Source of the DNA: Paenibacillus sp. PastM-3
GTDB lineage: Bacteria > Bacillota > Bacilli > Paenibacillales > Paenibacillaceae
Assembly: GCF_029893965.1 (NCBI RefSeq)
Contig: NZ_JARXXP010000021.1
Location: forward strand, 52,518 to 116,517
DNA: 64,000 nt
Reading direction: 5' to 3'
Part shown: in pieces, positions 35,344 through 42,758 of the stretch
Numbering within the stretch: position 1 is the first letter of the stretch
Layout: each line of letters opens with the position of its first letter
Made by a program: the position numbers and the translations under genes
Notes under the pieces: generated by a model
Told to the model about the DNA's origin: nothing
What the model saw: only the letters and a program-made list of their open reading frames with translations
The model's database searches: none

Positions 35344-36639
35344 CTAATACACTTCAAGTTCCTGAATAAACTGTCCGTCTTTCCTGTATGTATCCAGCGT
35401 AACACCGGCGCACTGGGAGACAATCTCCCTCAGATTGCTCAGTCCGAGCCCGCGTCCCATACCTTTGGTGGAGAACCCCTTTTCAAAAATCTGGTGCAGC
35501 TCAGGACCGTCCGGCTGGCAGCTGTTCGCAACGGCAATCAGCAGACCTCCGGACCGTTTGACCAGCGCAACCCGCAGGTTGGAGGCTTCGCATTTGACCG
35601 CTTCCTCAATGGCATTATCGAGGATAATCCCCAGACACCGGCAGAGCTTGACGGAATCCATGTTGATGGCTTCAATCGGCTCTACTGCCTCTACAACAGC
35701 GTCGATATGCAGCTCCTGGGCCCGGATCAGCTTCGAGGACAGAATGCCCTTCAGCTCCTGGACCTTTACATTTTGCAGCGTCCCCAGCTTGTAGTTGTTA
35801 TTCTGCATCCCCTGGCTGATCGGAAGAATCTTGTGGTCAAAATAGGTACTCAGCCCTTCCATATCCTTCGATCTTATGTATTCGGACATCGACAGCAGTA
35901 TGTTGATATAATCATGGCGGAATTTCTGCATGTCGGTGTACATCATTTCCAGATTGTCGGTGTACTCCAGGAGACGCTCATACTGCTCCTGCTTGCCCTG
36001 CATTACAGCCTCTTTCATAACACTGCGCGTCAGCACCATGAAAACTCCGATTAAGAGAATGAAATAAAATGCAAACAGCAGACTGTTCGCCTGAATATTG
36101 GCATTCGTAAATCCCTGCTGCTTCCCGATCAAAATATTGGCATAAAAAATCACTACCGTAATTACACAAAGGATGGCAAACAAAATCCCGTATCTGCGGA
36201 ACAAAAGATCATATGCCCGGAATCTGGTGAAAAGAAACCGGACGGCAAAAACGAGAAGGATGGCAATCACGAAATAAGTAGGGTAGTAGTACATATTGTT
36301 CAAAAATCCGTCGTTGATCTCTTCAGGAGAGGTATTAAAGAGCCTGATATATATACCGCTTGTTATGTAGTCGCTGATGACTGAAATAATTATCGCTATA
36401 ATCGGAAAAATGATACTGAATACAATTCCCCTGGACTTCCAGTAGCTCGATGCAATACACAAGAGCAGAATAATGGCAATACTGGGGACACCGATCAAGA
36501 TGTAGAGAGGATATCCGATACAAAGAGCGCCTATGAACATTACAAGACTGAATTTTAGACTGAATCTCCGCTGATTCAAAATGTAAATACTCAAACAAAG
36601 TGTAAGCATTTGAGCGCCAACTGCAAGTAGTTCCTTCAA
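35344..36639 (-). CDS. agrC: AgrC-type sensor histidine kinase (GHKL ATPase)
   Basis: The 431-residue protein has six or seven N-terminal membrane segments (to about residue 210), which in AgrC proteins sense the cyclic peptide. The H-box is QKFRHDYINIL with His near residue 242, the N-box LGIILDNAIEEA near 345, and the G-box GMGRGLGLSNLREIV near 400. The degenerate H-box and GHKL-type ATPase are typical of the AgrC (HPK10) group. The frame is open from 36660, but TTG at 36639 after GAGGGGGATAGGGAT is the better start. Confidence 0.93.
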   Translation of the reverse strand: MKELLAVGAQMLTLCLSIYILNQRRFSLKFSLVMFIGALCIGYPLYILIGVPSIAIILLLCIASSYWKSRGIVFSIIFPIIAIIISVISDYITSGIYIRLFNTSPEEINDGFLNNMYYYPTYFVIAILLVFAVRFLFTRFRAYDLLFRRYGILFAILCVITVVIFYANILIGKQQGFTNANIQANSLLFAFYFILLIGVFMVLTRSVMKEAVMQGKQEQYERLLEYTDNLEMMYTDMQKFRHDYINILLSMSEYIRSKDMEGLSTYFDHKILPISQGMQNNNYKLGTLQNVKVQELKGILSSKLIRAQELHIDAVVEAVEPIEAINMDSVKLCRCLGIILDNAIEEAVKCEASNLRVALVKRSGGLLIAVANSCQPDGPELHQIFEKGFSTKGMGRGLGLSNLREIVSQCAGVTLDTYRKDGQFIQELEVY

Positions 36640-36749
36640 AATCCCTATCCCCCTCGGCAAAAGTTCATTCTGTAATTTTATACAAGATTGGTACTTTAAC
36701 CCTATCTATTTCATTGTAATTCAAACAAGATAAACTAGTAAAGCTGAAT

Positions 36750-36790
36750 AACCCGAAAAAATCCCCCTATACCGGGGATCTTTTCGGGTT
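36750..36790 (-). terminator. Terminator between agrBD and agrCA
   Basis: On the minus strand GATCCCC / GGGGGAT arms are followed by TTTTTT and nested in a larger AACCCGAAAA/TTTTCGGGTT stem. It should separate signal production (agrBD) from sensing (agrCA), or attenuate readthrough. Confidence 0.75.
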
Positions 36791-36832
36791 CTATTGATTC
36801 CACTGCTACTCTGTATCGCTTGGAGCGCGTAG

Positions 36833-37003
36833 TTATCTATTGGCTGAGGCCTTCAATAGCTCCATTGGAATTTTAGGTTCATGGAACAGCAGCGAGCAGC
36901 ATGTTTCCATTGCAATATCTCCGCTCTTGATTGCCGCACTTCTAACGGTTTTGGACATTCCTTCTTTTACCTCGTTAAACATTCTTTGCGTCATAGTTTT
37001 CAT
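36833..37003 (-). CDS. agrD: AgrD-like cyclic lactone autoinducer precursor peptide
   Basis: This 56-codon ORF was found by translating the minus strand after agrB. ATG at 37003 has AAGGAG ten bases ahead, and the frame overlaps the last 29 bases of agrB. The peptide has an amphipathic N-terminal leader (MKTMTQRMFNEVKEGMSKTV...), then METCCSLLF and a charged C-terminal tail HEPKIPMELLKA, which matches the AgrD pattern C-x4-xEPxxPxEL. By analogy with staphylococcal AgrD, AgrB would cut after Phe40 and form a five-residue thiolactone ring CSLLF (Cys36 to Phe40). The adjacent Cys35 offers an alternative six-residue ring. The N-terminal cut site is not predictable. Confidence 0.9.
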   Translation of the reverse strand: MKTMTQRMFNEVKEGMSKTVRSAAIKSGDIAMETCCSLLFHEPKIPMELLKASANR

Positions 37004-37613
37004 AATTATTATAGCTCCTTTTCAATAGTTTATAGGATATGGGCAGAATCATCATTACTTGAAGCAGAATTCCCGTGAGCAGTAAAGCCTTGACAGTGGG
37101 ATTTGGAATCACCAGAGCGGTACATACAATCAGCAGACTAGACCTTGTTGTAGCCCTTCTTAATTTTTCTCTTCTTTCTTTGCCAAGCAGCGGAAATTTA
37201 TCTGTATCCGCCGGTGCATACCGGTAAAGCAGCAGTGTAGCTAGTAAACCAATGATTCCTACCTGTATGTTGTTGAACCTTATGTATTGTTCGCATAAAT
37301 ACGGTATGCCTATGAACGTTGCAGTACTTGATATACTGCATATCAAGCTGCTGCTTGCATGGAGGCCAAACGCTGTTTTGCGGATTACGAAGTAGGCAGC
37401 GTGCATGATTAATGTCTGCCAGAGCAGATGAAACAGGATGGCCGCTCCGTAGACCAGAACCATTTTACTCAGGTTAATCAGCAGCATCTCAAATCCAAGC
37501 TTCATTTTCAGATAATCAATGTATTCTCCCTCACGCCCCTTATTTAACTTTTCGGCCATTTTGCAGGCCAGCGATTCGGTAAATCCCATCTTTACTGCTT
37601 CTTCAGCTTCCAT
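36975..37613 (-). CDS. agrB: AgrB-type accessory gene regulator protease
   Basis: The 212-residue membrane protein is a cysteine endopeptidase of the AgrB family. The catalytic dyad lies in GLHASSSLIC (His near residue 83, Cys near residue 90). Four to six hydrophobic segments are present. It would remove the AgrD C-terminal tail and form the thiolactone. ATG at 37613 follows GAGGTGA. The gene overlaps agrD, ensuring coupled expression. Confidence 0.94.
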   Translation of the reverse strand: MEAEEAVKMGFTESLACKMAEKLNKGREGEYIDYLKMKLGFEMLLINLSKMVLVYGAAILFHLLWQTLIMHAAYFVIRKTAFGLHASSSLICSISSTATFIGIPYLCEQYIRFNNIQVGIIGLLATLLLYRYAPADTDKFPLLGKERREKLRRATTRSSLLIVCTALVIPNPTVKALLLTGILLQVMMILPISYKLLKRSYNNYENYDAKNV

Positions 37614-37688
37614 CTTATTTGGTCACCTCTCTTGTCCTTAATATTAAACTTTTATTGGAGAGATGAATGATTCAGGCGCAGGATGCCG

Positions 37689-37737
37689 ATCAAATGTAGC
37701 AACTGCGTGCATAAATGCCGGGGGATGTCCTAAATGT
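37689..37737 (-). promoter_or_regulatory. Candidate AgrA-binding repeats upstream of agrB
   Basis: Three nine-base elements occur on the minus strand: ACATTTAGG (37729-37737), GCATTTATG (37710-37718) and ACATTTGAT (37689-37697). They start 19 and 21 bases apart, about two helical turns. They match the staphylococcal AgrA repeat ACAGTTAAG at 7, 6 and 6 of 9 positions. A TAATAT -10-like box lies nearer agrB. Confidence 0.4.
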
Positions 37738-37781
37738 GCCTTTTTTACACGTACCTGTGAAAACGAATACAGCGGCTTAGA

Positions 37782-37828
37782 CAAAAAATACCGCCGCTCA
37801 ACCGGGAAAGTTCCGGAAGAAGCGGCGG
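37782..37828 (-). terminator. Terminator of the biosynthetic operon
   Basis: CCGCCGCT / AGCGGCGG arms with additional inner pairing (CCGGGAA/TTCCGG) are followed on the minus strand by TATTTTTT. It lies 30 bases after the PPTase stop and separates the operon from agrBDCA. Confidence 0.85.
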
Positions 37829-37857
37829 CGGATGAGCAGGCGGTATCATTAAAGGCT

Positions 37858-38532
37858 TCAAGTGTCGATCAGAACCTTCAGGACATCGCCCACCTCAATC
37901 TTTTGCGGGACGACCAGGCTGCAAATCTCCTGATCGTTTTTCATAAAGGAGTAGCCGGTCAGAAATGGGAAGTTTTTGAACCAGACCTTGAACACCTCCG
38001 TACCGAACATGATCTCCGGCCTGATTGCGGAAATTTCATAAATGGAGTAATCCGCGAGCAGCCCCATCTTGAACGCCTTCCCCAGCGCTTCCTTGCAGCT
38101 GAAGAACATGTAAGCGAAACGGACGGACGAGTCATATCCGGCTATCAGCTCCTTTTCCCCGGTGCTCAGCATTTCTTCAATCGGCACCTCCAGCCGGATG
38201 GTCTCCATATCAATGCCTACTATATTATCCTTGGAGTAGACAACGGAAAGCACATAGCGCTTGGAATGGCTGAGACCCACCTCGACCGGCTGGTCCTTGA
38301 TAATCGGATAACGCAGGCTTCCGTACTCAACCGTAATTCCGCTGAGCTTCCCTTTAAAGGAGGCGGACTGGCTGGCCAGATTTTTTTTGATCGCATAACG
38401 CCCGTACAGAAATTCCCTGCGCCGGCTCTCACTGCAGATATTGCAGTACATTATATACTCTGTTGAGCTTAATATTTCACTGGCCTCGAAGGCATGCTGC
38501 TCCTTCATATCGATCAGATGCGGACTAATCAT
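37858..38532 (-). CDS. Sfp-type 4'-phosphopantetheinyl transferase
   Basis: The 224-residue protein converts apo carrier domains to holo form using coenzyme A. Magnesium ligands are in NIVGIDMETI (Asp108, Glu110), and the second motif FSCKEALGKAFKMG (Lys147, Glu148) matches the WxxKEA region with Phe-Ser in place of Trp. An upstream VGLSHSKRYV matches the nucleotide-binding segment. It is the last gene of the PKS/NRPS operon, 12 bases after the membrane-protein gene, and presumably activates its six carrier domains. Confidence 0.93.
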   Translation of the reverse strand: MISPHLIDMKEQHAFEASEILSSTEYIMYCNICSESRRREFLYGRYAIKKNLASQSASFKGKLSGITVEYGSLRYPIIKDQPVEVGLSHSKRYVLSVVYSKDNIVGIDMETIRLEVPIEEMLSTGEKELIAGYDSSVRFAYMFFSCKEALGKAFKMGLLADYSIYEISAIRPEIMFGTEVFKVWFKNFPFLTGYSFMKNDQEICSLVVPQKIEVGDVLKVLIDT

Positions 38533-38544
38533 GGCCTCATCCCC

Positions 38545-39198
38545 TTATCGTTCCCCGGCCTTTGACTTGCGGTGCCAATAATGAAACAGCAGCAGATCCG
38601 CTACAAATCCGGCATTGATCAACAGTATAAAGCTTAAGTAGATGCTCTCTGTAATGGTATGGATCGGATATTTGAACAGGATGCCCGCTGTTATCAGCAG
38701 ACTGGCAAGCGCGCTGAGCGGCACTACTCCGGAGCTCCGGTAATGGATTTTGCGGTAAATGCCAAGCATCAGCATCAGAATTCCCGGCAGAATCAGTGTC
38801 TCCCGCAGCTTGCTGACATCAGGCATCGCCTCGCCGAAGGCATACACGGGGAACCGGATGCAGAGCACAAGTCCCGAAAGAATCAGCAGGGAATCTATCC
38901 ATCTGCGGTGTCTGCTCAGGGCAATTGCATACCAGGCCCCGAACACATTCAGATAGGAAAGCGTCACCAGTATCAACGCTGCCGCTATGCTTCCGATGAA
39001 CCAGTACGTATCCTCCGGGATGAACCGGTCCTTGCCGGTAAAACGCAGGAACAGGAAGAAAAACAGGCCGACCGCCAGCAGCTTCACTCCCCAGTAAGCC
39101 CTCATACCTGCACTGAACAGGCTGCGGAAGGCCTTATTTTCCCCGGGGGCACTGAAGCCGTATTTACGGTACAAAAAATCATAGATAGTTCGCTGCAT
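38545..39198 (-). CDS. Polytopic membrane protein of unknown function within the gene cluster
   Basis: I do not recognise this 217-residue protein. It has about six hydrophobic segments spread along its length, a basic Arg-rich start (MQRTIYDFLYRKYG), and a short basic tail (YWHRKSKAGER). No catalytic motif is evident. ATG at 39198 overlaps the preceding NRPS gene by 20 bases and has GGGAGAGG upstream, so it is translated with the assembly line. Self-protection, membrane anchoring of the enzymes or product transport are possible but untested. Confidence 0.8.
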   Translation of the reverse strand: MQRTIYDFLYRKYGFSAPGENKAFRSLFSAGMRAYWGVKLLAVGLFFFLFLRFTGKDRFIPEDTYWFIGSIAAALILVTLSYLNVFGAWYAIALSRHRRWIDSLLILSGLVLCIRFPVYAFGEAMPDVSKLRETLILPGILMLMLGIYRKIHYRSSGVVPLSALASLLITAGILFKYPIHTITESIYLSFILLINAGFVADLLLFHYWHRKSKAGER

Positions 39199-40786
39199 AA
39201 GATTCCTCTCCCAGCATACTGGATAATTGCTCGATGGACGGGTGCTCAAAGACATCAAAGAAGCTGATATCGGCATTGAATCTCTGGTTAATCTCACGGG
39301 CGATTTCCCACACTGTTACGGAATCGATTCCCTGCTCAAAGATGTTCGTCTGCTCATTCAGGGCCGCGCCGGGCAGGTATTGCTGGAGAATCTGGGCAAG
39401 CTTTTTGTTTTTGCTGAGAAAATGCTGTTCATATAACGTCCTTGTATCTGTCTTCCCGTTGGCGGTCAGCGGAATCTCCTGCACATATACAATTCTGGAT
39501 GGAAGCATGTACATCGGCAGCTGCTGCTTCAATACCTGGCCAAGCTGCTCGGAGCGGGTGGTGATTGCCAGGTAGATCTTTTTCTCGCGGACAAAGGCAT
39601 GGCAGTTCCGTATGCCCTGGGCACGGACGGTATATTCGATCTCCTGCAGGTCAATCCGGTAGCCGTTGATTTTCACCTGGGTATCCTTCCGTCCCAGATA
39701 GACGATTTTGCCCTCTTCGTTCAGCCGGACAAGATCTCCGGTCTTATAGACATCCCGGCCCTGCCACCGGATAAAAGCCTCGTTCGTCTTCTCGGGATTG
39801 CCCAGATAACCGATCGCTACCCCTTGGCCCCCGGCATACAGCTCCCCTTCGGCCGCACTCTCCCCGCTTTCATTCACAATGAATGTCTGCGTTCCATGAA
39901 CCGGCGTACCGATGGCAATCTCCTTCATCACGCTGCCCTGCTCCATAACATCCAGGGTCGTAAACACCGTATTCTCCGTAGGTCCATAGCCGTTGACGAC
40001 AGTGGTATGCTTCAGCACCTCATTGACATGGGACAGGCTCAGCTGCTCACCGCCGACAATGACCCGGGAGAGGCTGCGGAACATTTCCGGCTTCTTGTCC
40101 ACCCAGAAGTTAAACAGGGAGCAGGTGATCCACATGACGTCGATTCCCTGGCTGATGCGCTTTTCCACATGATAGATATTCAGAATTTCGGTTTTGGATA
40201 ACAGTGAAATGGTCATCCCGGACAGCAGCCCGCCCCAGATTTCAATAATGGAAGCATCAAATTCCAGCGGACTGATGTGGGAGATCGTTTTCTCCGGTGA
40301 GAGTCCGAGCCGTTCATCGCCCAGCAGGCGGAGGACACCCCGGTCGGGAATGCCGACTGCTTTGGGTGTTGACGTTGTTCCCGAGGTGAACACAATATAG
40401 CAGAGCTGCTCTGCAGAACGGGCGGGAAAATCCCACATGTCTTCCAGCAGAGGATCAGGCTGCAGCACTTCATTGATGGTGGCCTTGACCTGAATCGTAC
40501 TGCGCATCGTCTGCTTGCGGCTGTCCGGATAGTCCTTGTTGATTACGGTATAGGCGGCTCCCGCCTTCAGCACCGCGACCATGGCCGCAATGGCCTCAAT
40601 ACTGCGCTCCAGCTCAATCGCCACCACATCATGAGCCTGGATGCCCTGCTCCTGGAGCTGCCGCAAATAGACATTGGACAGTGTATTGAGTCCGCCGTAA
40701 GTGATGGAACGGCTGCTCTCCGTAATAGCCGTCTTATCCCTGAAAGTCTGCATATTGCCCACTAAACTGCTTAATATATTGTTCAT
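39179..40786 (-). CDS. NRPS adenylation-thiolation didomain (A-PCP), Val-like code
   Basis: The 535-residue protein activates an amino acid as an adenylate and loads it on its own carrier. Motif A3 is FTSGTTSTPKAVGI near residue 137; A5 is NGYGPTENTVF; A7 YKTGDLVR; A8 GRKDTQVKINGYRIDLQEIE; A10 is LTANGKTD with Lys. The PCP Ser is near residue 489 (FEQGIDSVTV). Hand alignment to GrsA gives the specificity code DAIWIGGVFK, close to published Val codes such as DAFWIGGTFK. It has no condensation domain, so it works with C domains in trans. ATG overlaps the thioesterase stop by four bases. Confidence 0.92.
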   Translation of the reverse strand: MNNILSSLVGNMQTFRDKTAITESSRSITYGGLNTLSNVYLRQLQEQGIQAHDVVAIELERSIEAIAAMVAVLKAGAAYTVINKDYPDSRKQTMRSTIQVKATINEVLQPDPLLEDMWDFPARSAEQLCYIVFTSGTTSTPKAVGIPDRGVLRLLGDERLGLSPEKTISHISPLEFDASIIEIWGGLLSGMTISLLSKTEILNIYHVEKRISQGIDVMWITCSLFNFWVDKKPEMFRSLSRVIVGGEQLSLSHVNEVLKHTTVVNGYGPTENTVFTTLDVMEQGSVMKEIAIGTPVHGTQTFIVNESGESAAEGELYAGGQGVAIGYLGNPEKTNEAFIRWQGRDVYKTGDLVRLNEEGKIVYLGRKDTQVKINGYRIDLQEIEYTVRAQGIRNCHAFVREKKIYLAITTRSEQLGQVLKQQLPMYMLPSRIVYVQEIPLTANGKTDTRTLYEQHFLSKNKKLAQILQQYLPGAALNEQTNIFEQGIDSVTVWEIAREINQRFNADISFFDVFEHPSIEQLSSMLGEESYAANYL

Positions 40787-41526
40787 TGCCCGTTTCCCCC
40801 TTTGAATTGGCTCGTCTGGCCGGCTGTAATGAAGCTGATAATGTGACTGTAGACCTGCTGCTCGAACTCGTAGTAAAAGAAATGTCCGCCCGGATAGGTA
40901 TGCAAGGAAACCTCCTGCCCGGACAGGTCGCCCCAGTCCTGAACTGCGGTGACCGAACGGTCCTCAAGCCCCTGAAAAACGGCGATCCGGACATCTGCCC
41001 CAAACCTGCGGCAGCGGTACTTATTATCCAGGTTATAGCGGTTCACTGCCGTAATATCGCTCCGCAGAGCCGGCAGGAATAGCTGGCGCATCTGCCGGGA
41101 GTCGAACTGCCCTTCCTTGATCAGGCCGTAAATCCGGCAGCGCTCAAGCAGCGCATCATCGTCCGGCTCCTCCTCATCGACCGCTTCAATCCGGTGCGGC
41201 GGCGTGGCTGCCATGAACAGCAGCCTGCTTACAGGGTAGCCGGAGTCCACCAGTGCATGGGCAAGCTCATATGCAATCAGGGAGCCCATGCTGTAGCCCA
41301 GCAGCATCAGCTCCTCCCCGGGCTCCAGAGACTGCCGCAGCGTTGAGAGCAAATCAGCGGTGATCTCCCGGATGGAGCTTAAAGGCCTGCCGGAGAATCT
41401 TCTGCCATGTCCCGGATATTCCAGGGACAGGACCGTCAGCTCCGGGTAACCCGCCTGAAGCTGCTTCTGCAGCCCGGCGAACACATTGACATGGGCACCG
41501 GCATACGGGAGGAGGATCAGCTTCAT
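40783..41526 (-). CDS. Type II thioesterase (GrsT-like)
   Basis: The 247-residue alpha/beta hydrolase has the nucleophile elbow GYSMGS (Ser79) and the C-terminal catalytic His in PGGHFFYYE. External TEs of this type remove wrong acyl groups from carrier domains, rather than release the product. It is the only thioesterase in the cluster, so a release role cannot be excluded. ATG at 41526 follows GGAGGAGG and overlaps the upstream stop by four bases. Confidence 0.93.
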   Translation of the reverse strand: MKLILLPYAGAHVNVFAGLQKQLQAGYPELTVLSLEYPGHGRRFSGRPLSSIREITADLLSTLRQSLEPGEELMLLGYSMGSLIAYELAHALVDSGYPVSRLLFMAATPPHRIEAVDEEEPDDDALLERCRIYGLIKEGQFDSRQMRQLFLPALRSDITAVNRYNLDNKYRCRRFGADVRIAVFQGLEDRSVTAVQDWGDLSGQEVSLHTYPGGHFFYYEFEQQVYSHIISFITAGQTSQFKGGNGQ

Positions 41527-42758
41527 CGTCCGGCACCTCCTCCGGACCATGCGCCGGCTTCCTCCAGCTGGAGCAGCAGGCTGTAGCAGTTGCCGTGCAT
41601 CGAATACAGCACCGACGCGAACAGCCCGAAATCACCGGGACTGCTGCTCCACTGCTCCCCGCCGATAGTCCCGATATAAGCATTCGGCCTGGATATTTCC
41701 CGTCCCGGCAGTTTACTGTGCGTGCGGCGGGTATCCAGCAGACGGCAGACACCGGTCAAGCCGTAATAGCCCACGATATAATGGATATCCTCCTTCAGGA
41801 AGCCACCCCTCATGTTCCTGTAGGATTTCTGCAGAGCCTTCAGGCAGGAGAACTCTGCCGTATCATCAATCTCATTGCCGCGGCCGTACAGCTCCAGAAA
41901 GAGTTCTGCTTCAGGAGATACCCCGGCCTTCTCCAGCGACCGGCTCACCAGCTTCTTCACCGCAGTCCGGTTAACCACCGGATTGCCCATGCTTCCGGCG
42001 GAGATATTCCTGATCTCGGCCAGAATAACATCACCGTCCGCCAGGGCCAGCTCCCGCTCCTTCAGCAGGAAGACGGCTCCGCCTTCGGAGAAATAACGTC
42101 CCGAAGCCCCTTCTTCAAACGGCTCCGTATAGCGTTCAGCCCCTGTTCCGAACTGGGACAGCTCGTACGGGACCGGGAAGGTAACGGCACTCGCTCCCCC
42201 CGTCAGGGCGGTATCGAACTCCCCTTTGCGGATTTTGGCGTAGGCGCTGTACATGGAGCTGATTCCCGAGGTGGAGGCCTCGCTGATCAGCTGGACGGCA
42301 GGGGTGCAGCCCGGCTGCAGCAGCTTCAGGTAGCCCAGCGGATCAATAAGCTTCACAGCATGCCGGAAGTCTTCCCCTTCTACGCCCATTAAGGCGTATT
42401 TGGACAGGATATCCGTCTGGGCAGTGCCGACGGAGACAAGCAGGCTGTTCTTAGGGCCCAGCTTGTTCCGGTCAACCAGCGTCTGCATCAGGCTGAGTGT
42501 AATCCGTTCGCTGGACAGCAGGAATCTGCTGTCCTCCTGCGGCACATGCTCCAGCCTGAAGCGTTCTTCGACAGAGGTATAGAATATACCGTCGAAGCAG
42601 GACACCTCTGTCTGCTCCCGGTTATAGCTGCGTGCAAGCTCCTGCATGCGCTGCTCCCAGACTGCGTCTTTGCGCCGGATCAGCTCTTCCGGGCTTCCCT
42701 CATCGCGGTTCGGGTAGTCATAGATATAATCGACGATAACGACTCTGCGGTCATCCAT
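41523..42758 (-). CDS. Stand-alone ketosynthase homologue lacking all catalytic residues
   Basis: The 411-residue protein has the thiolase fold of beta-ketoacyl synthases along its full length, for example ISEASTSGISSMYSAYAKI and DTALTGGASAV. The usual active-site ACxSG reads ASTSG (Ser162 for Cys). HGTxT reads YGRGN (Tyr291 for the first His), and GHxxGA-type reads VGYYGLTG (Tyr331 for the second His). It therefore cannot condense by the normal mechanism. It may be a chain-length-factor-like partner, a decarboxylase variant or a scaffold. ATG at 42758 overlaps the preceding PKS gene by eight bases; the longer frame overlapping that gene is not used. Confidence 0.88.
   Translation of the reverse strand: MDDRRVVIVDYIYDYPNRDEGSPEELIRRKDAVWEQRMQELARSYNREQTEVSCFDGIFYTSVEERFRLEHVPQEDSRFLLSSERITLSLMQTLVDRNKLGPKNSLLVSVGTAQTDILSKYALMGVEGEDFRHAVKLIDPLGYLKLLQPGCTPAVQLISEASTSGISSMYSAYAKIRKGEFDTALTGGASAVTFPVPYELSQFGTGAERYTEPFEEGASGRYFSEGGAVFLLKERELALADGDVILAEIRNISAGSMGNPVVNRTAVKKLVSRSLEKAGVSPEAELFLELYGRGNEIDDTAEFSCLKALQKSYRNMRGGFLKEDIHYIVGYYGLTGVCRLLDTRRTHSKLPGREISRPNAYIGTIGGEQWSSSPGDFGLFASVLYSMHGNCYSLLLQLEEAGAWSGGGAGR

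Noticed and set aside
37663..38466. 267-codon plus-strand open frame
   Set aside because: It lies antisense to the phosphopantetheinyl transferase and has no ribosome site or recognisable protein family; the minus-strand frame has clear PPTase motifs.
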